From Nocardia pseudovaccinii NBRC 100343 (lineage in GTDB: Bacteria; Actinomycetota; Actinomycetes; Mycobacteriales; Mycobacteriaceae), in NCBI RefSeq assembly GCF_001613225.1, contig NZ_BDBY01000130.1:1-35204 (forward strand): 35,204 nucleotides of DNA. The letters are read 5' to 3'. Numbering within the stretch: the stretch's first letter is position 1; each line of letters opens with the position of its first letter. A program made the translations under genes and the position numbers. Positions 22,870 through 33,531 of this stretch are shown here, piece after piece. A model generated the notes under the pieces. The model was given only the letters and a program-made list of their open reading frames with translations, did no database searches and was not told the origin of the DNA.

Positions 22870-24852
22870 GTGAAAGCCGGAGGACATCACTTGATCGGGC
22901 AAATCCTGGAGGGGCGCTACCGCATCGACGCGCCGATCGCGCGGGGCGGGATGTCGATGGTCTTCCGCGGGGTGGATACCCGTCTGGACCGTCCGGTCGC
23001 CATCAAGGTAATGGATCCCAAGTTCGCCGCCGATCCCCAGTTCCTCACCCGGTTCGAATTCGAGGCGCGCGCGGTCGCCAAGCTCAAGCATCCGTCCCTG
23101 GTCGCGGTCTATGACCAGGGTGTGGACGGCGAGTATCCGTTCCTGATCATGGAGCTGGTCGAGGGCGGCACGCTGCGCGAGCTGCTGCGCGAACGCGGTC
23201 CGATGCCTCCGCATGCGGTGCGCGCGGTCGCCGAGCCGGTACTGGCCGCGATCGGCGTCGCGCATTCGGCGGGCCTGATCCATCGCGATATCAAACCGGA
23301 GAATGTGCTGATCTCCGATTCCGGCGAGGTCAAGATCGCCGATTTCGGTCTGGTGCGTGCCGTCGCAGCCGCGAACACCACCTCGGCCAGCGTAATTCTC
23401 GGCACCGCCGCGTACCTGTCACCCGAACAGGTGACCGCGGGCACCGCCGATTCCCGCAGCGATGTCTACTCCTTCGGCATCCTCATCTTCGAACTGCTCA
23501 CCGGCCAGGTCCCGTTCACCGGCGACACTTCGCTATCGGTGGCATATCAGCGCATCGAGAACGATGTGCCCAGCCCGAGTGAATTCATCTCCGGTGTCCC
23601 GCGGGAGTTCGACGAGCTGATCGCGCGGGCCACCAACCGCGAACCCGCGCATCGCTTCGCCGATGCCAACGAGATGGCGGCCGAACTGCATTCGATCGGG
23701 GTCGCGCTGAATCTGCCGCCGTATCGGGTGCCAGCACCCCAGGAGTCGGCCGAACATCTCAGCGCCAGCTTCAAAGTTGCCACACCGACCCCGCCGCAGG
23801 CCAGGGCCGCGGCACCGCCACCACAGTCCGAGCAGCACACCAAGGTCGTCACCGCGGCGCGGCCACGGGTGCCCGACTACGGTCCGCCCGATAACTACGG
23901 GCCGCCGGACACCTACCGCGATCACTACGCACCATCGCATTCGCCGCAGCCGTCCCCCTTCGCGGACGACCGGACCAAATCGCGCCGCACGGTCCTGCTC
24001 TGGGTCGCCATCGTCGCGGTCCTGACCTTGCTGGTCGGGATCGGCGGCTGGTGGTTGGGCATCGGGCGCTACTCGGCCGTCCCTTCGGTGGCCGGAAAGG
24101 ATCAGGCCAGCGCGATTTCGGCGCTGGCGGATGCCGGTTTCGACACCGAGATCAGACAGAAGACCTCCGACACCATCCCGGTCGGTGGCGTGGTCGGCAC
24201 CGATCCCTCGGCCGGATCCAAGGTCACCAAGGGTTCGACGGTGGCCGTGCTGATCTCCAGCGGCAAACCCCGGGTGCCGGATATCAAAGCGGGCGACGAC
24301 ATTTCGAAGGTCAACCAGCTCATTCGCGATGCCGGACTGCAACCGGTGGACGCGGGCGAAACCGGCAGCACCGCACCCAAGGGCACCTTCGCGAAGGTGG
24401 ATCCGGCGCCCGGCACCGTCCTGCCGCTGGCCGCGCAGGTGAAGGTGTACCGGAGCAAGGGATCTCAGCCGGTGAAGATGCCCGATGTGCGCGGCAAGAC
24501 CACCGGGGAAGCGAATCAGGTGCTCACCGCGGCCGGAATCACGGTGCGCGAGACCAGAACTCAGTACGACCGCACCGTCGAGGCGGATAAGGTCATCGCC
24601 ACCGAACCGGCCGCGGGCGCCACGATCCAGTCCGGCGACGGCATCACCTTGGTCGTCTCGAATGCCGTGAAGGTGCCCCTGCTGGTCGGCTCGAGCGTCG
24701 GTGACGCCCGCTCCAAGCTGCAGGCGCTCGGCTTGGTGGTGGCGGTGCGTCAGCTCGCCCCGTCCGACAGTTCCGTGGTGATCGGCCAAGTTCCTGGCGT
24801 GGGTTCCAATGTCGAGGCGGGCAGTACCGTTTCGCTGACCGCGCTGCCCTGA
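22870..24852 (+). CDS. pknL: Serine/threonine protein kinase PknL with four PASTA domains
   Basis: This is a receptor-type Hanks kinase of 660 residues. The kinase domain (about 16-275) has the Gly-rich ARGGMSMVFRG, catalytic Lys in VAIKVMDP (K46), HRDIKPENV (Asp140), DFG (158-160) and GTAAYLSPEQ. A Pro-rich juxtamembrane linker leads to one membrane helix (about 372-397). Four extracellular PASTA repeats follow, starting near YSAVPSVAG, PRVPDIKAG, VKMPDVRGK and VKVPLLVGS. PASTA domains sense peptidoglycan fragments. The M. tuberculosis PknL I recall is shorter and lacks PASTA domains, while corynebacterial PknL has them. GTG at 22870 is used. Divergence from the Rv2175c-type gene preserves the kinase-substrate pair. 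Confidence 0.93.
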   Translation: MKAGGHHLIGQILEGRYRIDAPIARGGMSMVFRGVDTRLDRPVAIKVMDPKFAADPQFLTRFEFEARAVAKLKHPSLVAVYDQGVDGEYPFLIMELVEGGTLRELLRERGPMPPHAVRAVAEPVLAAIGVAHSAGLIHRDIKPENVLISDSGEVKIADFGLVRAVAAANTTSASVILGTAAYLSPEQVTAGTADSRSDVYSFGILIFELLTGQVPFTGDTSLSVAYQRIENDVPSPSEFISGVPREFDELIARATNREPAHRFADANEMAAELHSIGVALNLPPYRVPAPQESAEHLSASFKVATPTPPQARAAAPPPQSEQHTKVVTAARPRVPDYGPPDNYGPPDTYRDHYAPSHSPQPSPFADDRTKSRRTVLLWVAIVAVLTLLVGIGGWWLGIGRYSAVPSVAGKDQASAISALADAGFDTEIRQKTSDTIPVGGVVGTDPSAGSKVTKGSTVAVLISSGKPRVPDIKAGDDISKVNQLIRDAGLQPVDAGETGSTAPKGTFAKVDPAPGTVLPLAAQVKVYRSKGSQPVKMPDVRGKTTGEANQVLTAAGITVRETRTQYDRTVEADKVIATEPAAGATIQSGDGITLVVSNAVKVPLLVGSSVGDARSKLQALGLVVAVRQLAPSDSSVVIGQVPGVGSNVEAGSTVSLTALP

Positions 24853-24856
24853 CGAC

Positions 24857-24887
24857 AAAGGAGCGCCGCATGTCGCGGCGCTCCTTT
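24857..24887. terminator. Intrinsic terminator hairpin between pknL and aroG
   Basis: A 13-bp perfect stem (24857-24869 with 24875-24887, left arm AAAGGAGCGCCGC) with a 5-nt loop starts 5 nt after the pknL stop. Its arms end in AAA and TTT, so it works symmetrically for both convergent genes. Confidence 0.85.
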
Positions 24888-24900
24888 CGGAAGACCTTGG

Positions 24901-26912
<2,012 letters not shown>

Positions 26913-26917
26913 AGGCG

Positions 26918-26951
26918 AAAGGCCCCGAGTCGAATTCGACTCGGGGCCTTT
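26918..26951. terminator. Perfect palindromic bidirectional terminator
   Basis: A 34-nt perfect palindrome (arms 26918-26934 and 26935-26951, each starting AAAGGCCCCGAG on its own strand) folds into a 15-bp stem with a tiny AATT-containing loop and ends in TTT on both sides. It lies between the exoribonuclease and qcrB stops and should terminate both. Confidence 0.88.
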
Positions 26952-26961
26952 ACTTTGTCTG

Positions 26962-28587
26962 TCAGTGCGCGGACTTACCGTTCTGACCGTTCGCCTTCTC
27001 CTGAACCTTCTGCAGTACGGCGAGCTGCTTGTGCTCTTCCGCGTGGTCGTCCTCGAAGGCCTGCTCGATCTCGTGCGGCGGGTCGGCGCGCAGGAAGCTA
27101 CCGGTGCCCGGCTTACCGGCCGAACCCAGCTTGTTCATCTTCTTGGGCACCGTCGCGCCCTGGTACTCCAGCGGGATCGGGTGGCCGTGATCGTCGACCG
27201 GGCCCAGCGGCTGGTGCACCTCGATGTACTCACCGTGCGGCAGACGCTTGATCACACCGGTCTCGATGCCGTGCTCGAGCACCGCCCGGTCACTGCGCTG
27301 CAGACCGATGCAGAACCGGTAGGCGAGGAAGTACGCCACCGGCGGCACGACCAGCAGGCCGATGCGACCCATCCAGGTGGTGGCGTTCAACGAGATGTCG
27401 AACTTCAGCGCCAGGATGTCGTTGACACACGAGAGCGTCAGCACCACGTAGAAACCGATCGACATCGCACCGATCGCCGTGCGCACCGGCACGTCGCGCG
27501 GGCGCTGCAGCAGGTTGTGGTGCACATCGTCGCCGGTGAGGCGCTTCTCGATCCACGGGTACAGGATCAGCACCGTGAACACCAGACCCATGATCAGCGC
27601 CACCCAGAACACGGCGGGCACCGTGTAGCGACCGAGGTAGAGCTCCCACGGCGGCATCAGACGCGCCAGACCGTCGGTCCACATCATGTAGAAGTCGGGC
27701 TGCGAACCCGCCGACACCTGCGAGGGGTTGTACGGACCCATGTTCCAGATCGGGTTGATCTGCAGCACACCGGCCATGATCGCCACGATGCCGAGGGTGA
27801 AGGCGAAGAACGCGCCCTGATCCGAGGCGAACACCGGCACAATGCGCGCACCGACGACATTGTTCTCGGTGCGGCCAGGGCCGGGGAACTGCGTGTGCTT
27901 CTGGTACCAGACCAGCGCGACGTGCGCGGCGATCAGCGCCAGGATAATGCCAGGGAACAGCAGCACGTGCGCGATGTACAGGCGCGGAATGATGATGTCG
28001 CCGGGGAAGTCACCACCGAAGATCAGCCAGTGCATCCAGGTGCCGACGATCGGGATACTCATCGTGATACCGCCGAACGCGGCCCGCAGACCGGTACCCG
28101 AGAGCAGATCGTCGGGCAGCGAGTAACCGAAGAAGCCCTCGAACATGGCCAGGATCAGCAGCAGGCAGCCGATGACCCAGTTCGCCTCACGCGGCTTGCG
28201 GAACGCACCGGTGAAGAAGATGCGGAACAGGTGCACGATGATCGAGGCCGCGAAAAGCAGCGCGGCCCAGTGGTGCACCTGGCGCACGAACAGACCGCCG
28301 CGCACCTCGAAGGAGATGTTCAGCGCCGTCTCGTAGGCCCGCGACATGGTCACACCACGCAGCGGCTGGTAGGCGCCGTTGTAGACGACCTCGCTCATCG
28401 ACGGATCGAAGAACAGCGTCAGATACACACCCGACAGCAGCAGGATGATGAAGCTGTACATCGCGATCTCGCCGAGCAGGAACGACCAGTGGGTCGGGAA
28501 GACCTTGTTGATCGACCGCTTCACGAACGCCGCGGCGCGATACCGCTCGTCCGCGGAGTTGGCTTGGGCTGCGGCTGAAGGACTCAT
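26962..28587 (-). CDS. qcrB: Cytochrome bc1 complex cytochrome b subunit
   Basis: This is the membrane core of the menaquinol:cytochrome c oxidoreductase, carrying hemes bL and bH, within the actinobacterial bc1-aa3 supercomplex; 541 residues. Conserved elements include [23 protein letters not shown] in helix [32 protein letters not shown] with heme-ligand histidines, [19 protein letters not shown] and [52 protein letters not shown] corresponds to the Qo-site PEWY region. A hydrophilic C-terminal tail of about 120 residues is typical of actinobacteria. It lies after qcrA, with a bridging small frame between them. Confidence 0.96.
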   Translation of the reverse strand: MSPSAAAQANSADERYRAAAFVKRSINKVFPTHWSFLLGEIAMYSFIILLLSGVYLTLFFDPSMSEVVYNGAYQPLRGVTMSRAYETALNISFEVRGGLFVRQVHHWAALLFAASIIVHLFRIFFTGAFRKPREANWVIGCLLLILAMFEGFFGYSLPDDLLSGTGLRAAFGGITMSIPIVGTWMHWLIFGGDFPGDIIIPRLYIAHVLLFPGIILALIAAHVALVWYQKHTQFPGPGRTENNVVGARIVPVFASDQGAFFAFTLGIVAIMAGVLQINPIWNMGPYNPSQVSAGSQPDFYMMWTDGLARLMPPWELYLGRYTVPAVFWVALIMGLVFTVLILYPWIEKRLTGDDVHHNLLQRPRDVPVRTAIGAMSIGFYVVLTLSCVNDILALKFDISLNATTWMGRIGLLVVPPVAYFLAYRFCIGLQRSDRAVLEHGIETGVIKRLPHGEYIEVHQPLGPVDDHGHPIPLEYQGATVPKKMNKLGSAGKPGTGSFLRADPPHEIEQAFEDDHAEEHKQLAVLQKVQEKANGQNGKSAH

Positions 28588-28664
28588 GCCTCCACCTCGC
28601 TAGCGCTCGGTTCCGGCATGTGCCCTGCACGCTGGCACATGATTCGCTCACTTCGTTCGCTCAT
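28584..28664 (-). CDS. Possible 26-residue bridging small ORF between qcrA and qcrB
   Basis: ATG at 28664 overlaps the qcrA stop (ATGA) and the frame ends in TGA at 28584-28586, overlapping the qcrB ATG. The encoded peptide begins [10 protein letters not shown]. Its first bases form the GAGCGAACGAAGTGAGCGAA motif that I recall as recurrent near actinobacterial start codons. It may be a coupling peptide rather than a functional protein. Confidence 0.4.
   Translation of the reverse strand: MSERSERIMCQRAGHMPEPSASEVEA
28617..28641. repeat. 8-bp inverted repeat in the qcrA-qcrB spacer
   Basis: CATGTGCC at 28617-28624 and GGCACATG at 28634-28641 are perfect inverted copies with a 9-nt loop, inside the 73-nt spacer. 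The hairpin lies about 30 nt upstream of the qcrB start on the transcribed strand. It could tune relative expression or mRNA stability. No U-tract is present. Confidence 0.5.
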
Positions 28665-29863
28665 GAACGACGCTCCCAGTAGGCCGGTCCGAGCGGCTCG
28701 ATGAAGTCGCCCGCAGCGACCAGGTAGCCCTCGGAATTAACGGTGATCGGCAGCTGCGGCAGTGCGCGAGCGGCGGGACCGAAGACCGGCTTACCCCATT
28801 CGGTCGCCAGGAACTGCGACTGGTGGCAGGGGCACAGGATCTTGTTGGTCTGCTGCTCGAACAGCGACGTCGGGCAACCGAGGTGGGTACAGATCTTCGA
28901 GTAGGCGAAGTAGTCGCCGTAGTTGAAGCTCTCCTGCCCCTTGCGCTTGATGGCCTTCTGCGCGTCCTCGGTGCGCAGCCGGATCAGCATGACGGCGTTG
29001 CGGATACCGCGCAGGGACTGCAGCGTCGCGTGTTCGTCACCGCGCCACTTCTCCTTCCACGGGAACACCGTCTCCATCGCGCCCGCGTCCAGATCCTCGG
29101 GACGCACCAGCATGACGTCCTCGGGGCGACCGGTGTCGCGACGGATGTAGATCGTCTCGCCGGGGAAGTCCGGGGTCCAGCCCGAGACCCACAGCGGCGA
29201 CTTGTCGCCCTTGGCCCACGGGTTCTTGATCATGCCGCCGACGAAGACCAGCAGCGCACCGATACCGAGCACGCCGACACCGGCGCCCGCGGTGCGGGTG
29301 ATCATCTTGCGGCGACCCAGCGTGGAGGTGTCCAGCGCGTCCTGCAGCTCGGCGACCAGGGTGCGGCGCTCGACCTCGGGCGAGGGCCCGTCGTGGCGCA
29401 CCTGGATCGACAGCTCGGCCGGGATGAACTTCTTGCGGATCAGCACGACCGCGACGCCGATGACCAGCACGGCGATACCGAGGCTGAGGCCGACCAGCGG
29501 GGTGAACAGCGAGTAGGCGGTGTGGCCTTCCTCGTTCGAGCCCTTGAACTCCCATGGCCAGAACAAGAACACCCCGACCAGGACCGCGGCGGCGATACCG
29601 GAGACCGCGAACCAGAACGAGACCTGCCGCTCGGCGCGCTTCTCGGCGCGGGTGCCCGGCACCGGGAACCGCTCGCGCCGGTAGGCGACGTCGACGCCGT
29701 CGCGCTCGGTGCCGAGCTTGACCAGCTCGTCGCGCGACATCGCGTCGAGTTCTTCCTCGGTGGGCTCAGCCGGTGTGGTGTTCACCTGCTCGTTCGACGG
29801 CTCCGCGCCGTCGTGGCCCTCATCCGGCCGACCCATGTCAGTTGGCTCCTTGCTTTCGCTCAT
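28661..29863 (-). CDS. qcrA: Cytochrome bc1 complex Rieske iron-sulfur subunit
   Basis: This is the Rieske subunit of the bc1-aa3 supercomplex, 400 residues. An acidic N-terminus of about 60 residues is followed by three membrane helices ([23 protein letters not shown], the [20 protein letters not shown] region, and [19 protein letters not shown]), the three-helix layout of actinobacterial QcrA. The 2Fe-2S cluster ligands are in CTHLGCP and CPCHQSQF near the C-terminus, followed by [15 protein letters not shown] at 29863 is taken by ATGA overlap with qcrC; ATG at 29836, preceded by AAGGAG, is an alternative. It transfers electrons from menaquinol to the cytochrome c domains of QcrC. Confidence 0.95.
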   Translation of the reverse strand: MSESKEPTDMGRPDEGHDGAEPSNEQVNTTPAEPTEEELDAMSRDELVKLGTERDGVDVAYRRERFPVPGTRAEKRAERQVSFWFAVSGIAAAVLVGVFLFWPWEFKGSNEEGHTAYSLFTPLVGLSLGIAVLVIGVAVVLIRKKFIPAELSIQVRHDGPSPEVERRTLVAELQDALDTSTLGRRKMITRTAGAGVGVLGIGALLVFVGGMIKNPWAKGDKSPLWVSGWTPDFPGETIYIRRDTGRPEDVMLVRPEDLDAGAMETVFPWKEKWRGDEHATLQSLRGIRNAVMLIRLRTEDAQKAIKRKGQESFNYGDYFAYSKICTHLGCPTSLFEQQTNKILCPCHQSQFLATEWGKPVFGPAARALPQLPITVNSEGYLVAAGDFIEPLGPAYWERRS

Positions 29864-30741
29864 GAACGTGATCCGATCCACATCGCGGCGCCGACGACGA
29901 GCGTGATGCCGACCACCCACATGGCCAGACCCTCGGTCGCGGGACCGAACCCGCCGAGATCCCAGCCGCCGGGGCTCTTCTCCTCGGTGGCGTTCTTGAC
30001 GTAGGCGACGATGTCGCGCTTCTCTTCCGGGCTCAGCTGCCGGTCGGAGAACTTCGGCATGTTCTCGGGGCCGGTGAGCATCGCGGCGTAGATCTGCTGC
30101 TCACTGGCGGGCTCCAGCGGCGGCGCGTACTTACCGGAGGACAGCGCGCCGCCCCGGCCGGTGAAGTTGTGGCAGGACGCGCAGTTCATCCGGAACAGCT
30201 CGGAACCGCGAGCGATGTCCGGCCCGCGCAGCGATTCCTGCGCGATCTCGCCGTTGGCGTCGCGCACCACGGAGGGGCCGCCCCCGTTGGCGGCGACGTA
30301 CGCGCTGAGGGCGTCGGTCTGATGGGCATCGAACTTCGGCGGCTTGCGCGTGGCCTGAGCCTGGTTGGCGGCCAGCGGCATGCGACCCGAGGAGACCTGG
30401 AAGTAGACGGCCGCCTCGCCGACGCCGATCAGGCTCGGACCGCGGTCGGGCACGCCCTGCAGGTTGGCGCCGTGGCAGGTGATGCAGGAGGTCTCGTAGA
30501 GCTGCTTACCGTCGCGGATCAGCGCGGACTGGTCCTCGTGCGCGGTCGCGACCTGGGGGTCCGGCGTGATCGCGGTGGCGAGGAATCCGGCTCCGACGAG
30601 GCCCACCAACAGCGCAAGCCCACCCGCGATGCGACGCCGCATACGGCGTTGCTTGCGCGTCTTGCTGGCCGCGACATCTTGGCCGCTGATCGCCGCGCTG
30701 GGGCTGGCGGGCTCTGGCGCTGACGGGGGAGATGAACTCAT
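29860..30741 (-). CDS. qcrC: Cytochrome bc1 complex diheme cytochrome c subunit
   Basis: This is a membrane-anchored diheme cytochrome c of 293 residues, which replaces soluble cytochrome c in actinobacteria and passes electrons directly to the aa3 oxidase. A cytosolic basic N-terminus and a signal/anchor helix ([21 protein letters not shown]) precede two heme-binding CxxCH sites, CITCH and CASCH. The heme ligand-type segment [21 protein letters not shown] follows, and a C-terminal anchor helix ([20 protein letters not shown]). The ATG has AAAGGGA upstream. It lies 62 nt after ctaE and overlaps qcrA by 4 nt, so ctaE-qcrC-qcrA-qcrB is one operon. Confidence 0.96.
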   Translation of the reverse strand: MSSSPPSAPEPASPSAAISGQDVAASKTRKQRRMRRRIAGGLALLVGLVGAGFLATAITPDPQVATAHEDQSALIRDGKQLYETSCITCHGANLQGVPDRGPSLIGVGEAAVYFQVSSGRMPLAANQAQATRKPPKFDAHQTDALSAYVAANGGGPSVVRDANGEIAQESLRGPDIARGSELFRMNCASCHNFTGRGGALSSGKYAPPLEPASEQQIYAAMLTGPENMPKFSDRQLSPEEKRDIVAYVKNATEEKSPGGWDLGGFGPATEGLAMWVVGITLVVGAAMWIGSRS

Positions 30742-30803
30742 CTGTGTCCCTTTGGAGTAGACGGAACCGACTTGTGCAAAAGATTTGGGGGTACTGGCTC
30801 GAC

Positions 30804-31415
30804 TCAGCGGACGAAGTAGATCGTGGCGAACAGCCCGATCCAGACGATGTCGACGAAGTGCCAGTAGTACGAGACGACGATCGCGGCGGTGGCCTGTGCC
30901 GGGGTGAACTTACTGACCTTGGTGCGGACCAGCAGGAACACGAAGGCGATCAGACCGCCGATGACGTGCAGACCGTGGAAACCGGTGGTGATGTAGAACA
31001 CCGAGCCGTAGGCACTGCTCGAGATCGAGGTGCCTTCCTTGACCAGGTTGGTGTACTCGTAGCCCTGACCGGCCACGAACAAGGCACCCATGATCAGGGT
31101 GACGACGTACCAGCGGCGCAGGCCGAACACATCGCCCTTCTCCGCCGCGAACACACCCATCTGGCAGGTGAACGACGAGGCGACCAGCACGGTGGTGACC
31201 GGCACGGCAAGCTTCAGGTTCAGCTCGGTCGGTTCCGGCGGCCAGTTGCCGTGGGCCTGGGCGCGCGCGACGAAGTACATCGCGAAGAGCCCGGCAAAGA
31301 ACATCAGCTCGCTAGACAGCCAGATGATGGTACCGACGCTCACCATGTTGGGCCGGTTCAGCGAATGCACACGCTGAGTAATGGCCGATCCTGGGGTCCC
31401 TACTGCGGTCGTCAC
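30804..31415 (-). CDS. ctaE: Cytochrome c oxidase subunit III
   Basis: This is subunit III of the aa3-type oxidase, 203 residues, the same length as M. tuberculosis CtaE. Conserved parts are [78 protein letters not shown], the GYEYTNLV segment with the conserved Glu and [20 protein letters not shown], and it ends in [24 protein letters not shown] at 31415 is used because it matches the family start, although the frame extends upstream. A -35/-10 pair lies directly upstream, suggesting a leaderless transcript. It is the first gene of the bc1-aa3 operon. Confidence 0.95.
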   Translation of the reverse strand: MTTAVGTPGSAITQRVHSLNRPNMVSVGTIIWLSSELMFFAGLFAMYFVARAQAHGNWPPEPTELNLKLAVPVTTVLVASSFTCQMGVFAAEKGDVFGLRRWYVVTLIMGALFVAGQGYEYTNLVKEGTSISSSAYGSVFYITTGFHGLHVIGGLIAFVFLLVRTKVSKFTPAQATAAIVVSYYWHFVDIVWIGLFATIYFVR

Positions 31416-31420
31416 GGGGG

Positions 31421-31449
31421 TAAGTATGACTCGTCGTAGTACGACACAA
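31421..31449 (-). promoter_or_regulatory. Probable promoter of the ctaE-qcrCAB operon
   Basis: On the minus strand TTGTGT (31444-31449) and TACTTA (31421-31426) are separated by 17 nt; the overlapping CATACT (31423-31428) lies 7 nt before the GTG. Transcription would start at or within a few bases of the start codon. Confidence 0.45.
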
Positions 31450-31636
31450 GTACCCGGGTGCGAAACTTGTCCTCCCGTGTCGGAAAACGCACGGACAGAT
31501 GGTGTCTCGACCGAGGTGGACGGCGTGTTGTTCACGAGCGCGCGCAGCTGCGGCGCGGCAGGTGGGACGACCTGTGTGACTCCCTTGGCGTGCATGGCAG
31601 GCGTTGGTAAGTAAAAGCTGAGATCAGGAGGCGGAT

Positions 31637-32056
31637 GTGACGCGTTGGTGGCAACGGCTGTTCGGCGGGAACGAACCCGAACCGCTGGATCCGACCCGTA
31701 CCGATCTAGTAGTCGTAGCGGAGTGCTTCGATGACTCCGAGGCGTGTTCGACAACACTCGCGCGCGCCTCGGCTCTCAAAGCCGACGAGCCCGCGCTGCT
31801 GCGCCATCACCTGCGCATTCCGCCCGATCGGATCGATGAGGTGTGTGCGATCGCAGCCCAGGACGGTTACGCCGCGGCGCCACGCACCGAAGGTCCACAC
31901 GAACTGGAATCGCTGATCCTGCAGCGGGTTCAACTGCTCGACGCACTGCATTGTTCGCAGGAGCGGGCCAGGATGGTCGGTCTCGCCCAGCGCCACGACG
32001 GCGTCACGGACGGCTGGGACGCCCTGCAACCGGGTTCCCCGACCGCGCAGCGGTAA
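31637..32056 (+). CDS. Conserved hypothetical protein
   Basis: This is a 139-residue soluble protein with the N-terminus [11 protein letters not shown] and a mixed alpha/beta-looking body ([49 protein letters not shown]). I do not recognise a characterised domain; the alternation suggests a small regulatory or ligand-binding fold, which is speculation. AGGAGG lies 5 nt upstream of the GTG, so translation is well supported. It stands between ctaE (divergent) and trpD (70 nt downstream, same strand), probably co-transcribed with trpD. Confidence 0.75.
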   Translation: MTRWWQRLFGGNEPEPLDPTRTDLVVVAECFDDSEACSTTLARASALKADEPALLRHHLRIPPDRIDEVCAIAAQDGYAAAPRTEGPHELESLILQRVQLLDALHCSQERARMVGLAQRHDGVTDGWDALQPGSPTAQR

Positions 32057-32126
32057 TAACGTCTCGACCACTACGCTCTATCGCGACAGACTGGTGCGCG
32101 AACCAGTGGTGACAGGAGAAGTGGAC

Positions 32127-33182
32127 ATGCGCAGCTGGCCCCAAGTACTCGGGACCCTTGCCGATGGCGGCGATCTGGCAGCGGACGACACGACCTGGGT
32201 GATCGACGAGATCTTCACCGACAACGCGACGCAGGCGCAGATCGCCGCATTCGGTGTCGCGATGAAGATCAAGGGCCCGACTCCTACCGAGCTGTCCGGC
32301 ATGGCCGCGGGCATGCTCGGCCACGCCCGCCTGGTGCACGTCGACGGTGACGCGGTGGACATTGTCGGGACCGGCGGTGACCGGTCCGGTTCGGTGAATA
32401 TCTCGACGATGTCCTCGATCGTGGTGGCCTCGGCCGGTGTGCCCGTGGTCAAGCACGGCAATCGCGCGGCCTCCTCGAAGAGCGGTGGCGCCGACGTGCT
32501 GGAGGCATTGGGCGTGAAGCTGGCCCTCGGCCCCGAGGCCGTCGCTCGCTGCGTGCGCGAGGTCGGCATCGGCTTCTGCTTCGCGCCGCTGTTCCACCCC
32601 GCGTTGCGCTTCGCCGGTCCGGCCCGCAAGGAAATCGGCATCCCCACCGTTTTCAATGTGCTCGGCCCACTCACCAACCCCGCGCAACCGCGGGCCGGGC
32701 TGGTCGGCTGCGCGTTCCCCGAACTACTGCCGGTAATCGCCGGGGTCTTCGCCGAGCGCGGCGCCAGCGCCATCGTGGTGCGCGGCAATGACGGCCTGGA
32801 CGAGATCACCACCTCCGACACCACCGAAGCGTGGGTGGTGTCGGGCGGAAAACTGCGCGAAACCACCATCGATCCGACCCGCATCGGCATCGCGCGCGTC
32901 GAGCTGGACGCGTTGCGCGGCGGCGACGCCGAGGTCAATGCGGGTGTCGCACGCAGCGTATTCGCGGGTAGCGCGGGCCCGGTGCGCGATGCCGTACTGC
33001 TGAACTCCGCCGCCGCCATCGTCGCCTACGACTTGTCTCAGGGGGTCGGCGATCCGAACGGCGATATCCACGACGCCATCGCCACGGGCATCGATCGCGC
33101 CGCCGAAGCCATCGACACCGGCAGATCCGCGGCCCTGCTCGATCGCTGGGCCAAGCTCACCAACACCCTCGGCGACAACTGA
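32127..33182 (+). CDS. trpD: Anthranilate phosphoribosyltransferase
   Basis: This enzyme transfers phosphoribose from PRPP to anthranilate, the second dedicated step of tryptophan synthesis; 351 residues. The glycine-rich VDIVGTGGDRSGSVNISTM (GTGGD at 81-85) binds PRPP, KHGNRAASSKSGGADVLEALG (from about 109) binds substrate, and GIGFCFAPLFHPALR and FNVLGPLTNPAQPRAGLVGCA are family hallmarks. NDGLDEITT carries the Asp-Glu metal-binding pair. ATG at 32127 is chosen because AGGAG (32114-32118) is 8 nt upstream; GTG at 32094 is a poorer start. It lies apart from other trp genes, as in mycobacteria. Confidence 0.95.
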   Translation: MRSWPQVLGTLADGGDLAADDTTWVIDEIFTDNATQAQIAAFGVAMKIKGPTPTELSGMAAGMLGHARLVHVDGDAVDIVGTGGDRSGSVNISTMSSIVVASAGVPVVKHGNRAASSKSGGADVLEALGVKLALGPEAVARCVREVGIGFCFAPLFHPALRFAGPARKEIGIPTVFNVLGPLTNPAQPRAGLVGCAFPELLPVIAGVFAERGASAIVVRGNDGLDEITTSDTTEAWVVSGGKLRETTIDPTRIGIARVELDALRGGDAEVNAGVARSVFAGSAGPVRDAVLLNSAAAIVAYDLSQGVGDPNGDIHDAIATGIDRAAEAIDTGRSAALLDRWAKLTNTLGDN

Positions 33183-33187
33183 CCGCC

Positions 33188-33208
33188 GCGGCGCTCATCG
33201 TGCGCCGC
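33188..33208. terminator. Short GC-rich hairpin after trpD
   Basis: GCGGCGC (33188-33194) and GCGCCGC (33202-33208) form a 7-bp stem with a 7-nt loop, starting 5 nt after the trpD stop. There is no U-tract. A convergent gene ends at 33251. Confidence 0.55.
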
Positions 33209-33250
33209 ATGTCGGCAGACCTCTTGTGGCGGTACAGAGCTGAGTACGGC

Positions 33251-33526
33251 TCACTCGCCGAGGGAAAAGCCCGCTTCGACGTCGGCGCTGGAGTAGGACT
33301 TGAAGGCGATGTGGGTGGTGGTGCGGGCGACGCCGGGGGTCTTGTCGATCCGGCCGGTCACCACCTCGGCGATCTCCTCGTGGTCGCGCACCCGCACGAT
33401 CGCGATCAGGTCGACATCGCCCGCGCAGGAATAGACCTCGGTCACGCCCACGGTGTCGGCGACCGCCTGTGCGGTCTCCGGAATGCGGGCGTTCTCGGCC
33501 TGGATCATCACGATCGCGGTAATCAT
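33251..33526 (-). CDS. Stand-alone Lrp/AsnC ligand-binding (RAM) domain protein
   Basis: This is a 91-residue protein consisting only of the effector-binding and oligomerisation domain of Lrp/AsnC regulators. It shows ITAIVMIQAENARIPETAQAVADTVGVTEVYSCAGDVDLIAIVRVRDHEEIAEVV, the beta-alpha-beta-beta-alpha-beta pattern of the RAM domain, with the conserved TGDxDL-like SCAGDVDL. No helix-turn-helix precedes it. Such stand-alone RAM proteins bind amino acids and can form rings. Convergent with trpD and 5 nt downstream of the exonuclease gene stop, so probably co-transcribed with it. A link to tryptophan sensing is only a guess. Confidence 0.88.
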   Translation of the reverse strand: MITAIVMIQAENARIPETAQAVADTVGVTEVYSCAGDVDLIAIVRVRDHEEIAEVVTGRIDKTPGVARTTTHIAFKSYSSADVEAGFSLGE

Positions 33527-33531
33527 GGCTG

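Noticed and set aside
26965..28578. Long plus-strand open frame opposite qcrB
   Set aside because: The translation is rich in Arg, His, Gln and Asp with no domain, and qcrB on the other strand is unambiguous.
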